The position numbers and the translations under genes are program-made. A stretch of DNA of 64,000 nucleotides, taken from the NCBI GenBank assembly GCA_009792885.1, contig WMCF01000014.1, forward strand, positions 13,645,315 through 13,709,314. Reading direction: 5' to 3'. Positions within the stretch are counted from its first letter, which is position 1. Every line of letters starts with the position of its first letter. The notes beneath the pieces were generated by a model, which worked only from the letters and a program-made list of their open reading frames with translations, ran no database searches and had not been told where the DNA came from. This document shows positions 13,209 to 23,632 of the stretch, in pieces. The DNA comes from Eremophila alpestris peregrina. Lineage: Eukaryota > Chordata > Aves > Passeriformes > Alaudidae.

Positions 13209-13987
13209 GGAAAGCCTGGCAGCGGACGGAAAGTGCTCCTGCGTGGGGGAGGTGGCAGCGGAGAGGGAAAAAAGCCGGACGGGCCAAGAGAGAGGGAGTG
13301 AGAGAGACTGAGAGATAAGGACATTGAGAAGAGCTTTTAACCCTTTCTTGAGCAGAAGGGAACCTTTTTTGGACTGATTTTCTTTTGGATGGTGATTTAA
13401 GAGAGAAAGCAAGTAGAAACTGGGAGTGAGATGTTAAAAGAAGATGTAGAAATCCCAGAGAGTAGCAGAGAAGAAGAGAAGCTAGACATCTTCTTGCTTA
13501 ATATAACCATAGACAGACCTAAATTAACTGAAACTGGATTTGGGCGGATACTGCATGCTTAAGCCAAGAAATTGTAGCAGTGATAGCCAGTGGAAGATGC
13601 TTCATAGTTGAAAGAAAGAGCTGTAGTGAAGCCCCTGTGTGTTTTCCTTCATAGTGAAAGTTTTAGAACCCTCGGCCCCAGGGGAAAATGGGGAAGATTG
13701 AAGTGTTGGGTTCTTAGTGTTGAGTTGAGCATCCTTGATGAGCCCCAGGTGCAGTTTTAGTCCATAATGGTGGTGAGAGCACCAGATATGGGCAGAGAGA
13801 AGAACGTTACCCGACAGACTTCCTTTTGGGTTGTCATGGGTGACATGGGAGGCATGGGAGGGCAGACCCCCCCCCCCAACCTTGTACTCCCATGGGGAGA
13901 GTCTGTGGTGCAAGAGAGACTTCTCTCTCCCTTGCTGAATTGAAGATTAGTTTTTGAGTGGAGACAAACAGAAGGGAATGTGAATTG

Positions 13988-13993
13988 TATAAG
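13988..13993 (+). promoter_or_regulatory. possible TATA box of the LTR promoter
   Basis: TATAAG lies 95 bases before the LTR poly(A) signal, at the spacing expected when U3 ends just downstream and R is short. The assignment rests on position; no initiator sequence is certain. Confidence 0.35.
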
Positions 13994-14082
13994 TTTGTGA
14001 GTGTGGAAGGTTTGGAAACCGGGGAAGAGGAGAAAAAATGTTCAAGAAGGTTTTCATTTCTGTCAATTTGTAGTTGTAGTTT

Positions 14083-14088
14083 AATAAA
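14083..14088 (+). terminator. LTR polyadenylation signal AATAAA
   Basis: AATAAA is followed by a T/G-rich stretch (TTTGTTTTTGTCTTT) of the kind seen downstream of cleavage sites. It sits about 125 bases before the LTR end, which fits an R/U5 boundary near 14105. Confidence 0.6.
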
Positions 14089-14211
14089 ATTTGTTTTTGT
14101 CTTTAAAGTCTAGGCCTGCTCTGCTCTGTTCTCAATCACATCCCACAGCAGCTGTTACCAAATACATATTCATAGGTGCACTGGCACCATTGCCAGGGCA
14201 AACCTATGACA

Positions 14212-14216
14212 CCTTG
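14212..14216. repeat. 3' target-site duplication of the LTR (CCTTG)
   Basis: This is an exact copy of 12775-12779 directly after the LTR terminus. The intact pair shows that the element inserted as a unit and that no larger rearrangement joined these flanks. Confidence 0.8.
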
Positions 14217-17185
14217 GCCATCTCTGGGAGCTGTATTTCCTTTGCTCCTGCTCCTGATTCTCCATGGCAAGCAGCCATCCCTCACCCTGCTGCCCACCTT
14301 CTCAGGCAGTCTCCTTCTTGTGCTGCTGAGGGATGGATTCACAGAAAGCAGCTGCACTCCAGTACAGCTTTGTGGCTAGAACCATCCTCATGGAAGACAA
14401 ATAAACTCCACTGTCACTATCTTTGTATTTTTGCTTCACAGCTTCTAAAAGATTTTTTGCTTCTCCAAAAAGTGCTTAAAAACAAGGCTAACAATTACAC
14501 CAGTTTTCTTGAGATTTCCTCCCACACCTGTTGGAAACTATGATTTTGTTTTGCCTTAAATTAAGACAAAATCCCCAAAGATGACAGTATTAAAAAAAAA
14601 AAGGATATAGACAAATAGTATTTTCTGTAAGTCTGAGCTGCATTAATAGTGGGTCAGCATTTTCTTTCTTTCATACATTTACTCTTGAAACAGGGTAATA
14701 TTCCTAAAGGTATACTTTTATATACATAGTTATCTATAATTTCATCCCACAAAAGAAATACATAATACAAAGAGAAATAGTAGCAGGTCACTGGATTCAT
14801 AGCTTGTTATTTTTTTAGAAACTTTTACAGATTATTTTGTAATACTTTTTGCCAAGGATATAGCACTTAATTCCAACATTTGAGTAAGTTTTGCACAGTC
14901 TCTCACTGAGAAAACATACCACCTCTCTAAGTTTTAAATTTGCTGTTGCTGAAGAAAACAAAGAAAAAGCACAGACTGCCTTGTGACCATGAAAAGAAGG
15001 GCTGGCTCTGGGCTTTTCCATTTCCAATGGAATATAAGTGACCTCAGTGGAATAGAATTCAAGAAAAGAAGTGAAATTGCCCTTCCCCTCCTTTCCCAAT
15101 CAATAAAAAGATTCTGTGTGTGGTTTATTTTGCTCCTTAAAAAAACCCTGAAAATCTGCTCCCCATGACAGCCTGGACTGTAAAAGCAGTATTTCAATTG
15201 TAAGATTAGTAAGCTTTCATGGGAATTAACAGAGAGTCCCATCATTCACAGATGACTTGGACAATAAAATCTGTTTTCTGTCATTAATCTGGCACCAACT
15301 GGCTGACTGGTCACCTACAGTGAGCTGTAAGAGATGGGAAGTGGGGAACAGTCATGTTTATTCACCAGATAGTACTGTGGAAAGCAAACAGAAAATTAGC
15401 TTGGGAAAACTGTGGACCACAGAGAACTTCTTGTCTGTTCAATGCAGGGAGCAAGGTTATTAATGTGATTCCTCAGAGCTTTTCTCTTACCCACAGTCAG
15501 GGAAGGAAGATATTTTCCTCTCATAGGAGGAAAGAACTGAAAAAAAATATACAGCAGTTTGATAAAAGTACAAAGAATAAGCACTGACAAGTCTTTGAGG
15601 AACTACTTATTCATTAATAATATTTACTTAGCAATAGCAGATGTTCGGATGTCAGCTTTTCAGTGTTTTAGTACAGAATCTCCTTTAATGCCATTACAGC
15701 AAGCCCTCAGTGTGGCTGTAGACCAGATCTCTGGGTTCAGAACCATACCTCTGCAGGAACCCACCTCACTCCATGTAGACAACTTCATCCATCACTAAGC
15801 AGTTGGAGAAAGCACTTCAAAAGTGGTTTCAATTTAAGCTTTGTTGCTCAAGCACAAGCAGTTTGTTCAGTTTGAAATTTTCAGTCCCAAATGCCATCAC
15901 AAGGCTCAGAAAACATGTTTGCACAGGGGTTGCAGTACAGTGCTGTAGGCAAATCTCAGAAGGCAGAGTTTGGGCAAATTTATTAAAGCTGGCTGAAAGG
16001 GAGCAGAATTCAGACTGAGTTTTTGGGATGTCAAACCAGTACCAGACCTCACTACAGCTTGGTCAGCTGAACTCCACTCGACACCAACAAGTTTTCTGAA
16101 AGTAAAGCAGAAGATTATGTTGGTTGCTAAATTTACAAATTTCTGATTTTGAAGATAGACAAAAGCTGCCAAACCAAAAAAATAAAGAACTCTGTACCTG
16201 TGGAGCTTGGTTCTTCAGCCACCTCCATGATTACATAGCTATGGATGCTTAGACTCAACTAAACCTTTCAACAGGACACCCCAAAATCTATATCAAAAGC
16301 AACCAGCTGGTCACACATGCAGAGAAAACTAAAATATGCAACAGGAACTGCAATTTTCTATCCTACATTTCAGAACACTCTGCTGTACTGTGAAATCCTC
16401 AGCGACATTACTCTGTGCTAAAAAAAGCCCAGCAGTAGCCAAGACATTGTGTATTTTCCCTGAAGTACAGAATGCCACTCAGTTCTAGGCAGCTGTGCTG
16501 TGCAGGTGCTAAGAGCCATGGGGAAAATCTTCCCTGTGTGTGTGAGGCTCTCTGCACTTTTCTTTTTGACTTAAACAAGTAATTTTTGCCAAAAGTGAGA
16601 GAGAAGAGCTGCTCACACTGAGTGATGATGTTGGCCAGATGAGTGCTGAATACAAAAGAGGCTGTGAGTCCAGGACCTTCTCCCCTCTCAGACAAAAAAT
16701 ACACTGTTGTATTTTGTATTTTGAGCTGTTTTGCTTCCCTAGCAGTCTTCCACTCCAGGGTTAGTCCTCACAGAAGCAAGGACTCCCACTCGACCTTCTC
16801 ATGGTGTTCTTTGGGGCTGGCTTTTCCCACAGACTGCCCATGACTGGTGACTGGTTTTCAAGTCATCACTCAAGACCTTTGCATGCAAAAAAAAGACTCT
16901 AAGAGGTTTCCTGCTAACTTACTTTAAATAGGAAGTAAGTATTAAACTGCAGCAGTTGTGGCTGATTTTGTTCACTGCACCTGTAAAGCCTTGCAATAAA
17001 GCTACCTATAACTGCATTTTTCTCTGTTCATTATTAGCATGCATTTGGTGAGCTAATTTTTCAGTTCAGCAGGATTAATTGCAGCACTGTAAAGGAAATA
17101 TCCTATACAATAGGATACTCAGTCTGTGTGGCACTGTGTGTTCAGTCTATTTCTTTCTAAAACATACATAAGTACAGGAAAGTTA
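14217..17185. other. AT-rich non-coding stretch
   Basis: No gene or interspersed repeat is recognised. Several open frames of 60-100 codons overlap on both strands (for example 14934-15245 and 15803-16018) without domain-like content. A patch near 17020-17100 with ATGCATTT, GCTAAT and GGATTAATTG reads like a small transcription-factor cluster, but this is only an impression. Confidence 0.5.
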
Positions 17186-17232
17186 GGGTTTTGGGTGGGG
17201 GTTTTTTTTGGGTTTTTTTTTTTTGTTTTTTT
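17186..17232. repeat. G/T-only low-complexity tract
   Basis: This 47-base tract contains only G and T on the plus strand, alternating G runs of one to five with T runs up to twelve. It looks like slippage-grown low-complexity DNA. It is not a retrotransposon tail, since no element body adjoins it. Confidence 0.85.
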
Positions 17233-19349
17233 AACAAATCCATTTAAGAAGTTTGAGTGCTCCATTCCAAGCAAGACAAAGTTCAAAAGAGCATGCAGTG
17301 AATATATCACTGATCAACACCTATTTTTTCTTCTAGGAAATATATTTATTCTCTTGGAGACTGAATTTTCACTGAAACAAAATACATTAGCAAGAAAACA
17401 ACTTTGTACTGTGGTTCTTCTGGCACTTACAGAATATTCTACAGTAAAAAAAGAATTAAGAATTTTAAGCTGAAGAAAATTATAACCTCAGTCAAAAAAA
17501 GGGCAAAAATGAAAGGAAAGAAAGAGTAGAAGATGGAGTTTAAGTCTCCCCTATTCACTGGCTTGGCACAAGAATATATCAAAGGTAGGAAAAACGTCAT
17601 ATTTTGTGAATTAAAATTAAGTATCATAAGCCAAAATAATAGTTGGCTTCATAGAAAAAGTTATGACAATAGTAATGCTACACTCTTATATGGTGTTTTT
17701 TTTATTTTTAGATCTCAAGGCTGCTTAGAGTAAATGTACGTGTTGTTCAATAGCTGCAAAATGCAAAAAGCTTGCTTATAAAATACATTTTTTTAAAGAG
17801 TGTTCCTCATCATTTTAAACACACTTAGATAAAAATGTGACCCACAAGGCCTACATTGCCTCTTGCTTGCACTGGCATATGGAAGATTTACCTGAATTAA
17901 TCCCACAAAGACCTCAAGTGAACCAATACAATTGAAGGGCCCAATCACGTTTTCAGATATCATTAAAAGGATAAGGATAAGGAATCAAAAAGCTGCCCCA
18001 AGTATATGGAAATTTATAGAAAACTCTCCTTTTTATTCCCACTCTAAATGAGAAGGTGAAATACCTACCAAAACAAAAGGTGTTGGGAACACACAATATG
18101 CCTGAAGAGAAAGACCTCTACTATTGCTCATATTTAGAAGTTAGGAAGACAGATATGGAAAACAAGCAATCAGATTCCTAGAATTAATAAGACCTCCATA
18201 CAGAAAAAAGATCTTTCTATTGTGGGACTTTTGGTCAGTGCCAAGAGCTTTTGAACAGCTTAAAGACAAAGACAAGATGGGAAAGGTGAGCACATCTGTA
18301 CCAATACAGAGTCAAAGCCACAGGAGCTTGAACCAGAAGAAAACACTTTAAAGAGGAATCACAGCAATCTAAATACTGAGAGATAAAAGTACCACTACCA
18401 ACCTCACATACTTTTGAGGGTCAGTCTATAGCAAGAAGCAGTTCCAGGCCACACATTAAGATTCTACAAGTCCAGTCAAGACATGTTGTACCATGCAAAG
18501 GAAAGGAAAGACTGCAACTAATCCTATTTTCTACCTTCTTCAGCTGCCACCTTCAGACAAGGGCATGTGCACAGTGACTTGTGCTCTAGTGTCCAGCTAT
18601 GGCAGCATGCTCTGCCCAGTAACACATTCCAGAAGACCCAGATACACTTTAATAACTTAGCTGAGACTAAATTTAACTAACACTTCAACTGGGGAGTTTC
18701 CATTTCAGGGTTTAAATCTCCAGGGAAAGACTTTATAATAGATAACAGGAAATTCAAGCACATGAACAGTTTTCAGACCATTTTCAGATCATTCCTTAGT
18801 ATTCTTATAGCATATTTGTGGGAAGACTATATATACTTAGATTTTATTAGGCAGAAATTAAATAGAGGCATAAAAATATTAATTACTATCTTCAAAAAAG
18901 ACTGATGCCAACAGAAATCCCACATCTTCCTCTAACTGGTCAGGCCAAAGGTGTCTTCTATTACTGGTTTCCTGATCCATTTGCTCCAAATTTTGACATC
19001 AAGTGGACATTAGGCCCACCCAAAAGTTTGCAGAAGTATATGATATTTAGATAAAAGGCTTACAACAATTACATAAAACTTGACAAGGTTTGAAAGCTTG
19101 GCCAATAAGCCAAGAAAGTTGTTGGAATTTTATTCTACTGGAAAGCATTTAGTAAGGAAGATTGCTCATCATTATGAAGAAGATGGGTAAATTAACCGTA
19201 CAAAAGAAATTGACTTAATGCGAAGTATGTTACCTGCATGATTGCTATAAAAAATATATCATTTATTTAATAGAGAGAACGGCGAGCCTGTAAATTAGAA
19301 AACCAATGAAATGTTATTTGTTAATTGTTTCTTCTTTATCTGGGAAGAT
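17233..19349. other. AT-rich non-coding stretch
   Basis: No gene is recognised. A plus-strand frame around 18150-18350 stays open for about 67 codons and contains a GTGAGC donor near 18287, but the acceptor before it has a poor pyrimidine tract, so it is not called. The right end meets the telomere-like array. Confidence 0.5.
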
Positions 19350-19450
19350 CCTAACCCTTACACTAACATGAACCCTAACCCTAAGCCTAAGCCTAAGCCT
19401 AACCCTAACCCTAAACCTAGCCCTAACCCTTACCCTAAGCCTAACCCTAA
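19350..19450 (+). repeat. interstitial telomere-like array (CCTAAC)n
   Basis: Sixteen consecutive hexamers plus CCTAA fill 101 bases with no indel. Six units are exact CCTAAC (CCCTAA register), four are CCTAAG, two are CCTTAC, and ACTAAC, ATGAAC, CCTAAA and CCTAGC occur once each. The strand is the C-rich telomere strand. Perfect register with only substitutions fits a short interstitial telomeric sequence inserted during break repair and then aged by point mutation, rather than a fusion of two chromosome ends, which would show head-to-head arrays. An open frame across it reads Asn/Lys-Pro dipeptides and is an artefact. Confidence 0.92.
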
Positions 19451-22400
19451 TGATTTTTTTTCTTTCTTTTTACAGTTGAAGCTGGGGGTTGCACTTAGCA
19501 AATTCTTTAATCATGCAACTAACCACACTATCTATTGTGTACAGCACAGTGCATATTTTATCAATAGCACTGTTTTTGTTAATGCTATATGAATTAAATA
19601 ATTGGGAAAAAAATCCGTCAAATTTTGTGGGTATTTTCAGTTGCTGAGTCAGAAAACAAAATAAGGTCTAACATCTGCTTTTATTTCTTGTTCAGTAAAG
19701 CTTGCATCTCCCTTCAGCACTAAGAGCAAGCAAACTGCTGCTAACCATGTTAATTGCACAGTACTCAGCATGGTGAGTAGAATAACATTGTAATTGTCCA
19801 AGGGTTTGAACAATTTGGACTGATTTTGTATGGTGTATAATTTACAGTAAAGATTCAGAATGTGTTTTCTTTGCTCCAAGAACACTTTCATCCTTTAGCT
19901 TTGGATCATTATGCATGAAGACAAGCATCCACAATCAAATTCAATCCACATGAAGAACATCTGCAAAAATAGAACAATTTATTTTATTGACATTTACATT
20001 TACATAATTTTATCAGCATCTGATTTTGCTTGTGACAGTCAAGGTAATATAAAATAACCAAGACCCCACGGAGTCATTCAGACAACATAAAAGTATGCAA
20101 ACTCTTGAAATTTTACCGTAATCAAAACAAATTAGTGACAGTGACTGAAGCCGGGTGAAAGGACTCAAGAAAATATTAACAAGCTCCGTGCTTGCATATG
20201 GTTTATTTTCCTTCATGAGGTCAGGGCCAGACTCAGTCAAATGCAGCTACATATTAAGACCCTCATTCTGCAGAAATCCAAGTGTTTATTTTTACACTCT
20301 GAAGAGTCACTGTGAAACAACTGGGACTAATAACAATTGAGAGCAGTTATAAATCAGGGCCCACATAATTTCTGAGTATTAGATGTGCTGGTGCATAGCA
20401 GTGGGAACAATGAGTGCCACAGCCATCGCCATTGCCACCGCTTGTGAAGCAGCAACATGACCTGAAAGTGTTCCAGCTTTTCTCAGAAAGAAATGAACAG
20501 TTCATCACTGTGAACTGTACAGTATCATCCTTTATGAGACACAGACAAAAATCTTTGCAAAAATAATCAGGAGCCCTAAAAATGGTTTGTTTTCTATGGC
20601 TTTTAAAGACCTATTTTTTAATCTTTTTTTCTGGAATTGTTTTAATCTGGGGAGGCAAGGGGAAAATGAAGCTAATGAGAGGTGGAGGTAGAAAATGTTT
20701 CTCCTTCAAAAACTATCTTGAACATTTTTGTTCTTGACTTGAAATGGAGATTTGCCCTCTCAGAGATTCCAACCCACTCTCATTTTGGTGAAAAGGAGAC
20801 ACAAAAACTAGTAAGATTTCTTTTTTCTTCTGTTAATGTTTCATGGCTGCTCTCTATAAAATGGGAAGAAAAACCTACCCCAAAAGACTCCAATGGAAAT
20901 TATGTAAGTACTATTTATGGGCCACTTTCATTAAAGAATTTAAGAAAAATATTCCAAATAGTTACAGAGTTATAACATAGCATGGAATAATTCTAGCAGA
21001 GAATTGAGTACTATTTCTAACTCACAAGATTGTTGCCAAAAATGACCTTTCTAATGCTACTAAATTCATTCTGGTACAGAACTTAAAGACGTCATCATGC
21101 CAGTTGCCAGGTTTATATACCCCCTCAGAAAGGAAGTAGGTTTAACACTGGATACAATGTCTGCTTTGCAGACAAAAATTAGACAGTAAAGATACCTAAT
21201 AGACAGTTCAAACATTTTTACATTAAATGCCTTCCAATGTTTCTTCAGTCCTTAAGGTAATATTTCAATTCTACTATGTAGGACTGAAAAAAAAAACACC
21301 CAAAAAAACATTTTTAAATTAAGTCTAACAGCTAGAGTAACTGTAGAAGAATTTGACTTTACACTGGTATTTTATACATCTGAACTTCAAGTGTGTCACA
21401 TAAAGTGCTTCAAAAGTAAGATTCACAATATAATTTTTGACAAGCTTCCTTTCAAAATGGACATCATAGCAGTTTCTGGAAAAAATGTATCAATTTGTTT
21501 ATACTGAAAGAGCTTTATCCAGTACAATGAAGAGGGAGGCAAAAAGGGAATTTGTATATAAGGTGATATTCTGCTTCTCAATGTTAACAAACACTACTCA
21601 GATCTGGAAAGCAAGGCTGTGAGCTCTTGAGGCTAGGTGACCTGAAGAGTTAGAAACAGATTTTTCAATTAATTCAATATTCATCCTTATGATGCATTTA
21701 ACACTGTAATATTGCAAGTCAAAACTTCAGACAAATCTCATTTACCAACAGTTGGTCTGACAAACTTTAAAGCAGATGCTGCCAAATTAAACAACAAATA
21801 ATAAAAAGTAAGAAAGCAGAAGAAAATAATGGTTGTTGGCTTAAGGAGATTTTCTCCTGATTATTATAATTCTGGAGAAATTATTTCCTTCTTGCACTAT
21901 ATCCATCACTGCCCCCAGCTCTAAAACAAGGTGATGAACTACTATAAACAGAGGACAACCATTTGAGTTGCTTTCCAAACTGTGTTCAGCTTCTGGGGCA
22001 TGGATTTCAGTGTTCTCTCCTTGAGGGAAAACTCAAAGCACACATGCAAAATTAACCGGTCCCAAACTAACTGCTGTGCTTAGCAACAGTGTTTATCCTA
22101 CACACAGAGGACTTCCTGAATTACATCAGACCCACAGCATTTGCTCAGCAGGAGGATAAAAACTCCTTCCTGACAAAGGAGACAAGAGCAAATGAAAGAC
22201 AGAAACCTGATCTGGGCGCAGAACATTTTGGGAGGTGTAGTTCCAAGGGGACGTGAGCATGACATCTTTTCTTGTCAAAAGCAGTAACAGCAAGAATGTC
22301 ACCATAGGCCACACTCTCCTCTGCTGTTGCTAAGTGAATAGATGTACCTATATATTGGTGTATATATAATATATTTTCATATTCATTGAGGGTTCTGTGT

Positions 22401-23397
22401 CATGTCCTGGCCTCAGGTGTATGTTTTGCAGAACGCTGCAGCAGTCCAGGTGGAGGAAGCAGATTCTGTTCTAAACCATCAAAGCACATCATCACAAGAA
22501 AAAGCAAGTCCATAAACAAGTTACCAAACTAAACTGCTCCAACAAATCCTTTCTTCCCAGAAAGGATAAATTTTATTTTACTGAATGCACTCTAGCTTGG
22601 TCCACACAGGGCACAGGTCTCCCTCTCTATCCCAGGGAACTGACTCAGAGCTTTCAAAACGAAGGAACATACCACAAGTGTGGGGGATGGAAAGTGGGAG
22701 GGACCATCTCTCCCTCCCACTGAATAGAAGCATTTGATCAAGGTGTTTCTGGACACAACAGGAAACCAAATTTTATGTTGGCTAAGGCTTACCTTAATAT
22801 AAAGAAAATAACTAACATAAAACATTTGCTTCCTTGGCTGCAGAGGCAATTGAGTAGGACTTAGGGAATATGCTTTTCAGACATCCAAAATCCTATATTA
22901 GATCTTAAACTTTTTTAATCTGTCATTTGAAGACTGTAATGAATCTCAAATTCATTCCATGGAAGGGAAAAAGAATCAGAAAATCTGGAAAGTAAATTTC
23001 CCAAAGCTCCTCAGGTTCTGTCCACCTCTGACAGATTTTCTGTCAGGAGGATTTGACTCTGTATTTGCCCAGCATTTCCATTCTATTTCTTTAGCAATAC
23101 TGAAGTTCGTTTTGCTTGAGAAAATTCTTATCACAAATTTAAGACAGTCCACAGTGTAAAATAAAACTGAACAACAAAACATACTGAAATTCAGAAGGGT
23201 TGGGATATAGTCCAGAAAACTTAATTGCAAAGCAGGGTTTTATTTATGTCAGCTTTGCAGAAAGCAACATTTCAAAATCTGATAGAAGACCTTTATATCT
23301 AGATTCTACATTAAGCAGCCTGTTGTCTGGAAAATTATGCCAGTGAAAAGAAAACTGTTTTCTTAATTATCTCAATCCATTCTAACCTCCATGGTAA
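19451..23397. other. AT-rich non-coding stretch
   Basis: No gene is recognised. It contains a short TA-rich tract near 22349-22375. The plus frame 20682-20975 stays open across a GTAAGT near 20903 but has no acceptable upstream acceptor. On the minus strand a GTAAGC donor near 22790 can be paired with an AG 45 bases away, which I consider chance. Confidence 0.5.
22349..22375. repeat. TA-rich microsatellite-like tract
   Basis: Imperfect TATATA runs are interrupted by TTGGTG. Only a simple-sequence call is supported. Confidence 0.7.
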
Positions 23398-23414
23398 TTT
23401 TTTTTTTTTTTTTT
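23398..23414. repeat. poly-T run (17)
   Basis: A run of seventeen T is followed by AATGACGCTCACC. No element body matching a minus-strand retrotransposon is seen beside it. Confidence 0.85.
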
Positions 23415-23459
23415 AATGACGCTCACCCTGTGAAGTTCAATGTGTGTTTATTTTTTCAG

Positions 23460-23632
23460 AAAGGGGAAGAAGAAAGACTGGGACATTTTTATTATGTGAT
23501 GAAAATAATGGAGCTGTGAAGGATTTTTTTTGGAAGAGTTTAAGGATACATGCAACAAAGTACGTCTCAAAGGGCAGAATGCGACTTCTCCTGATAACAT
23601 ATTTTTCCCAGGATGTGATTTTTCTTGTAGAG
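23460..23632 (+). other. weak candidate internal exon
   Basis: A pyrimidine-rich acceptor (TTTATTTTTTCAG, AG at 23458-23459) is followed by 173 bases open in one frame and then an AG|GTAAAT donor at 23633. The frame stays open beyond the donor to 23935, about 160 codons in all and the longest non-repeat open stretch in the window. The encoded sequence matches no family I know and has no clear low-complexity bias. A stretch this long is somewhat unusual at this base composition but not beyond chance. The first in-frame ATG is well inside, so a stand-alone CDS is unlikely. Confidence 0.15.

Larger units (their letters stand above)
12780..14211 (+). mobile_element. solo LTR of an endogenous retrovirus-like element
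   Basis: The 1432-bp element starts TGTCGTGGTTTA and ends AAACCTATGACA. The ends are imperfect inverted copies of each other with the TG...CA termini of LTRs, and identical CCTTG duplications flank the unit. Orientation is set by an AATAAA at 14083-14088, 95 bases after a TATAAG at 13988-13993. These fit a U3-R-U5 order with a very long U3, a short R and a U5 of roughly 100 bases (inference). The U3 holds the window's most GC-rich DNA: long G and C homopolymers, GA-rich tracts and a duplicated segment. No gag, pol or env sequence adjoins it and only one LTR is present, so the provirus was probably reduced by LTR-LTR recombination. The family is not named with certainty; the TGTCGTGGTTT start resembles songbird LTRs. 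A non-autonomous DNA transposon is less likely given the poly(A) signal and TG/CA ends. Confidence 0.85.

Noticed and set aside
12656..13412. Four overlapping open frames of 143-194 codons on both strands
   Set aside because: They are read through G and C homopolymers and GA repeats inside the LTR, giving Gly, Pro, Ser/Leu and Arg/Glu runs. They are not genes.
18150..18350. Plus-strand open segment ending near a GTGAGC donor
   Set aside because: The only AG acceptor at suitable distance (near 18240) has a weak pyrimidine tract, and the frame runs on past the donor. A chance pairing is likely.
19311..19592. Open frame with Asn-Pro/Lys-Pro repeats
   Set aside because: The repeat is simply the translation of the telomere-like hexamers.
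20415..20460. Short Ala/Ile-rich plus-strand ORF with fair Kozak context
   Set aside because: At about 16-25 codons with no supporting context, it is indistinguishable from chance.
22794..22838. 45-base minus-strand segment between CTCTGCAG and GTAAGC
   Set aside because: The pyrimidine tract is weak and there is no neighbouring exon. Several similar pairs occur by chance in the window.
23398..23414. Poly-T as the tail of a minus-strand retrocopy
   Set aside because: No gene-like body or target duplication is seen on either side.
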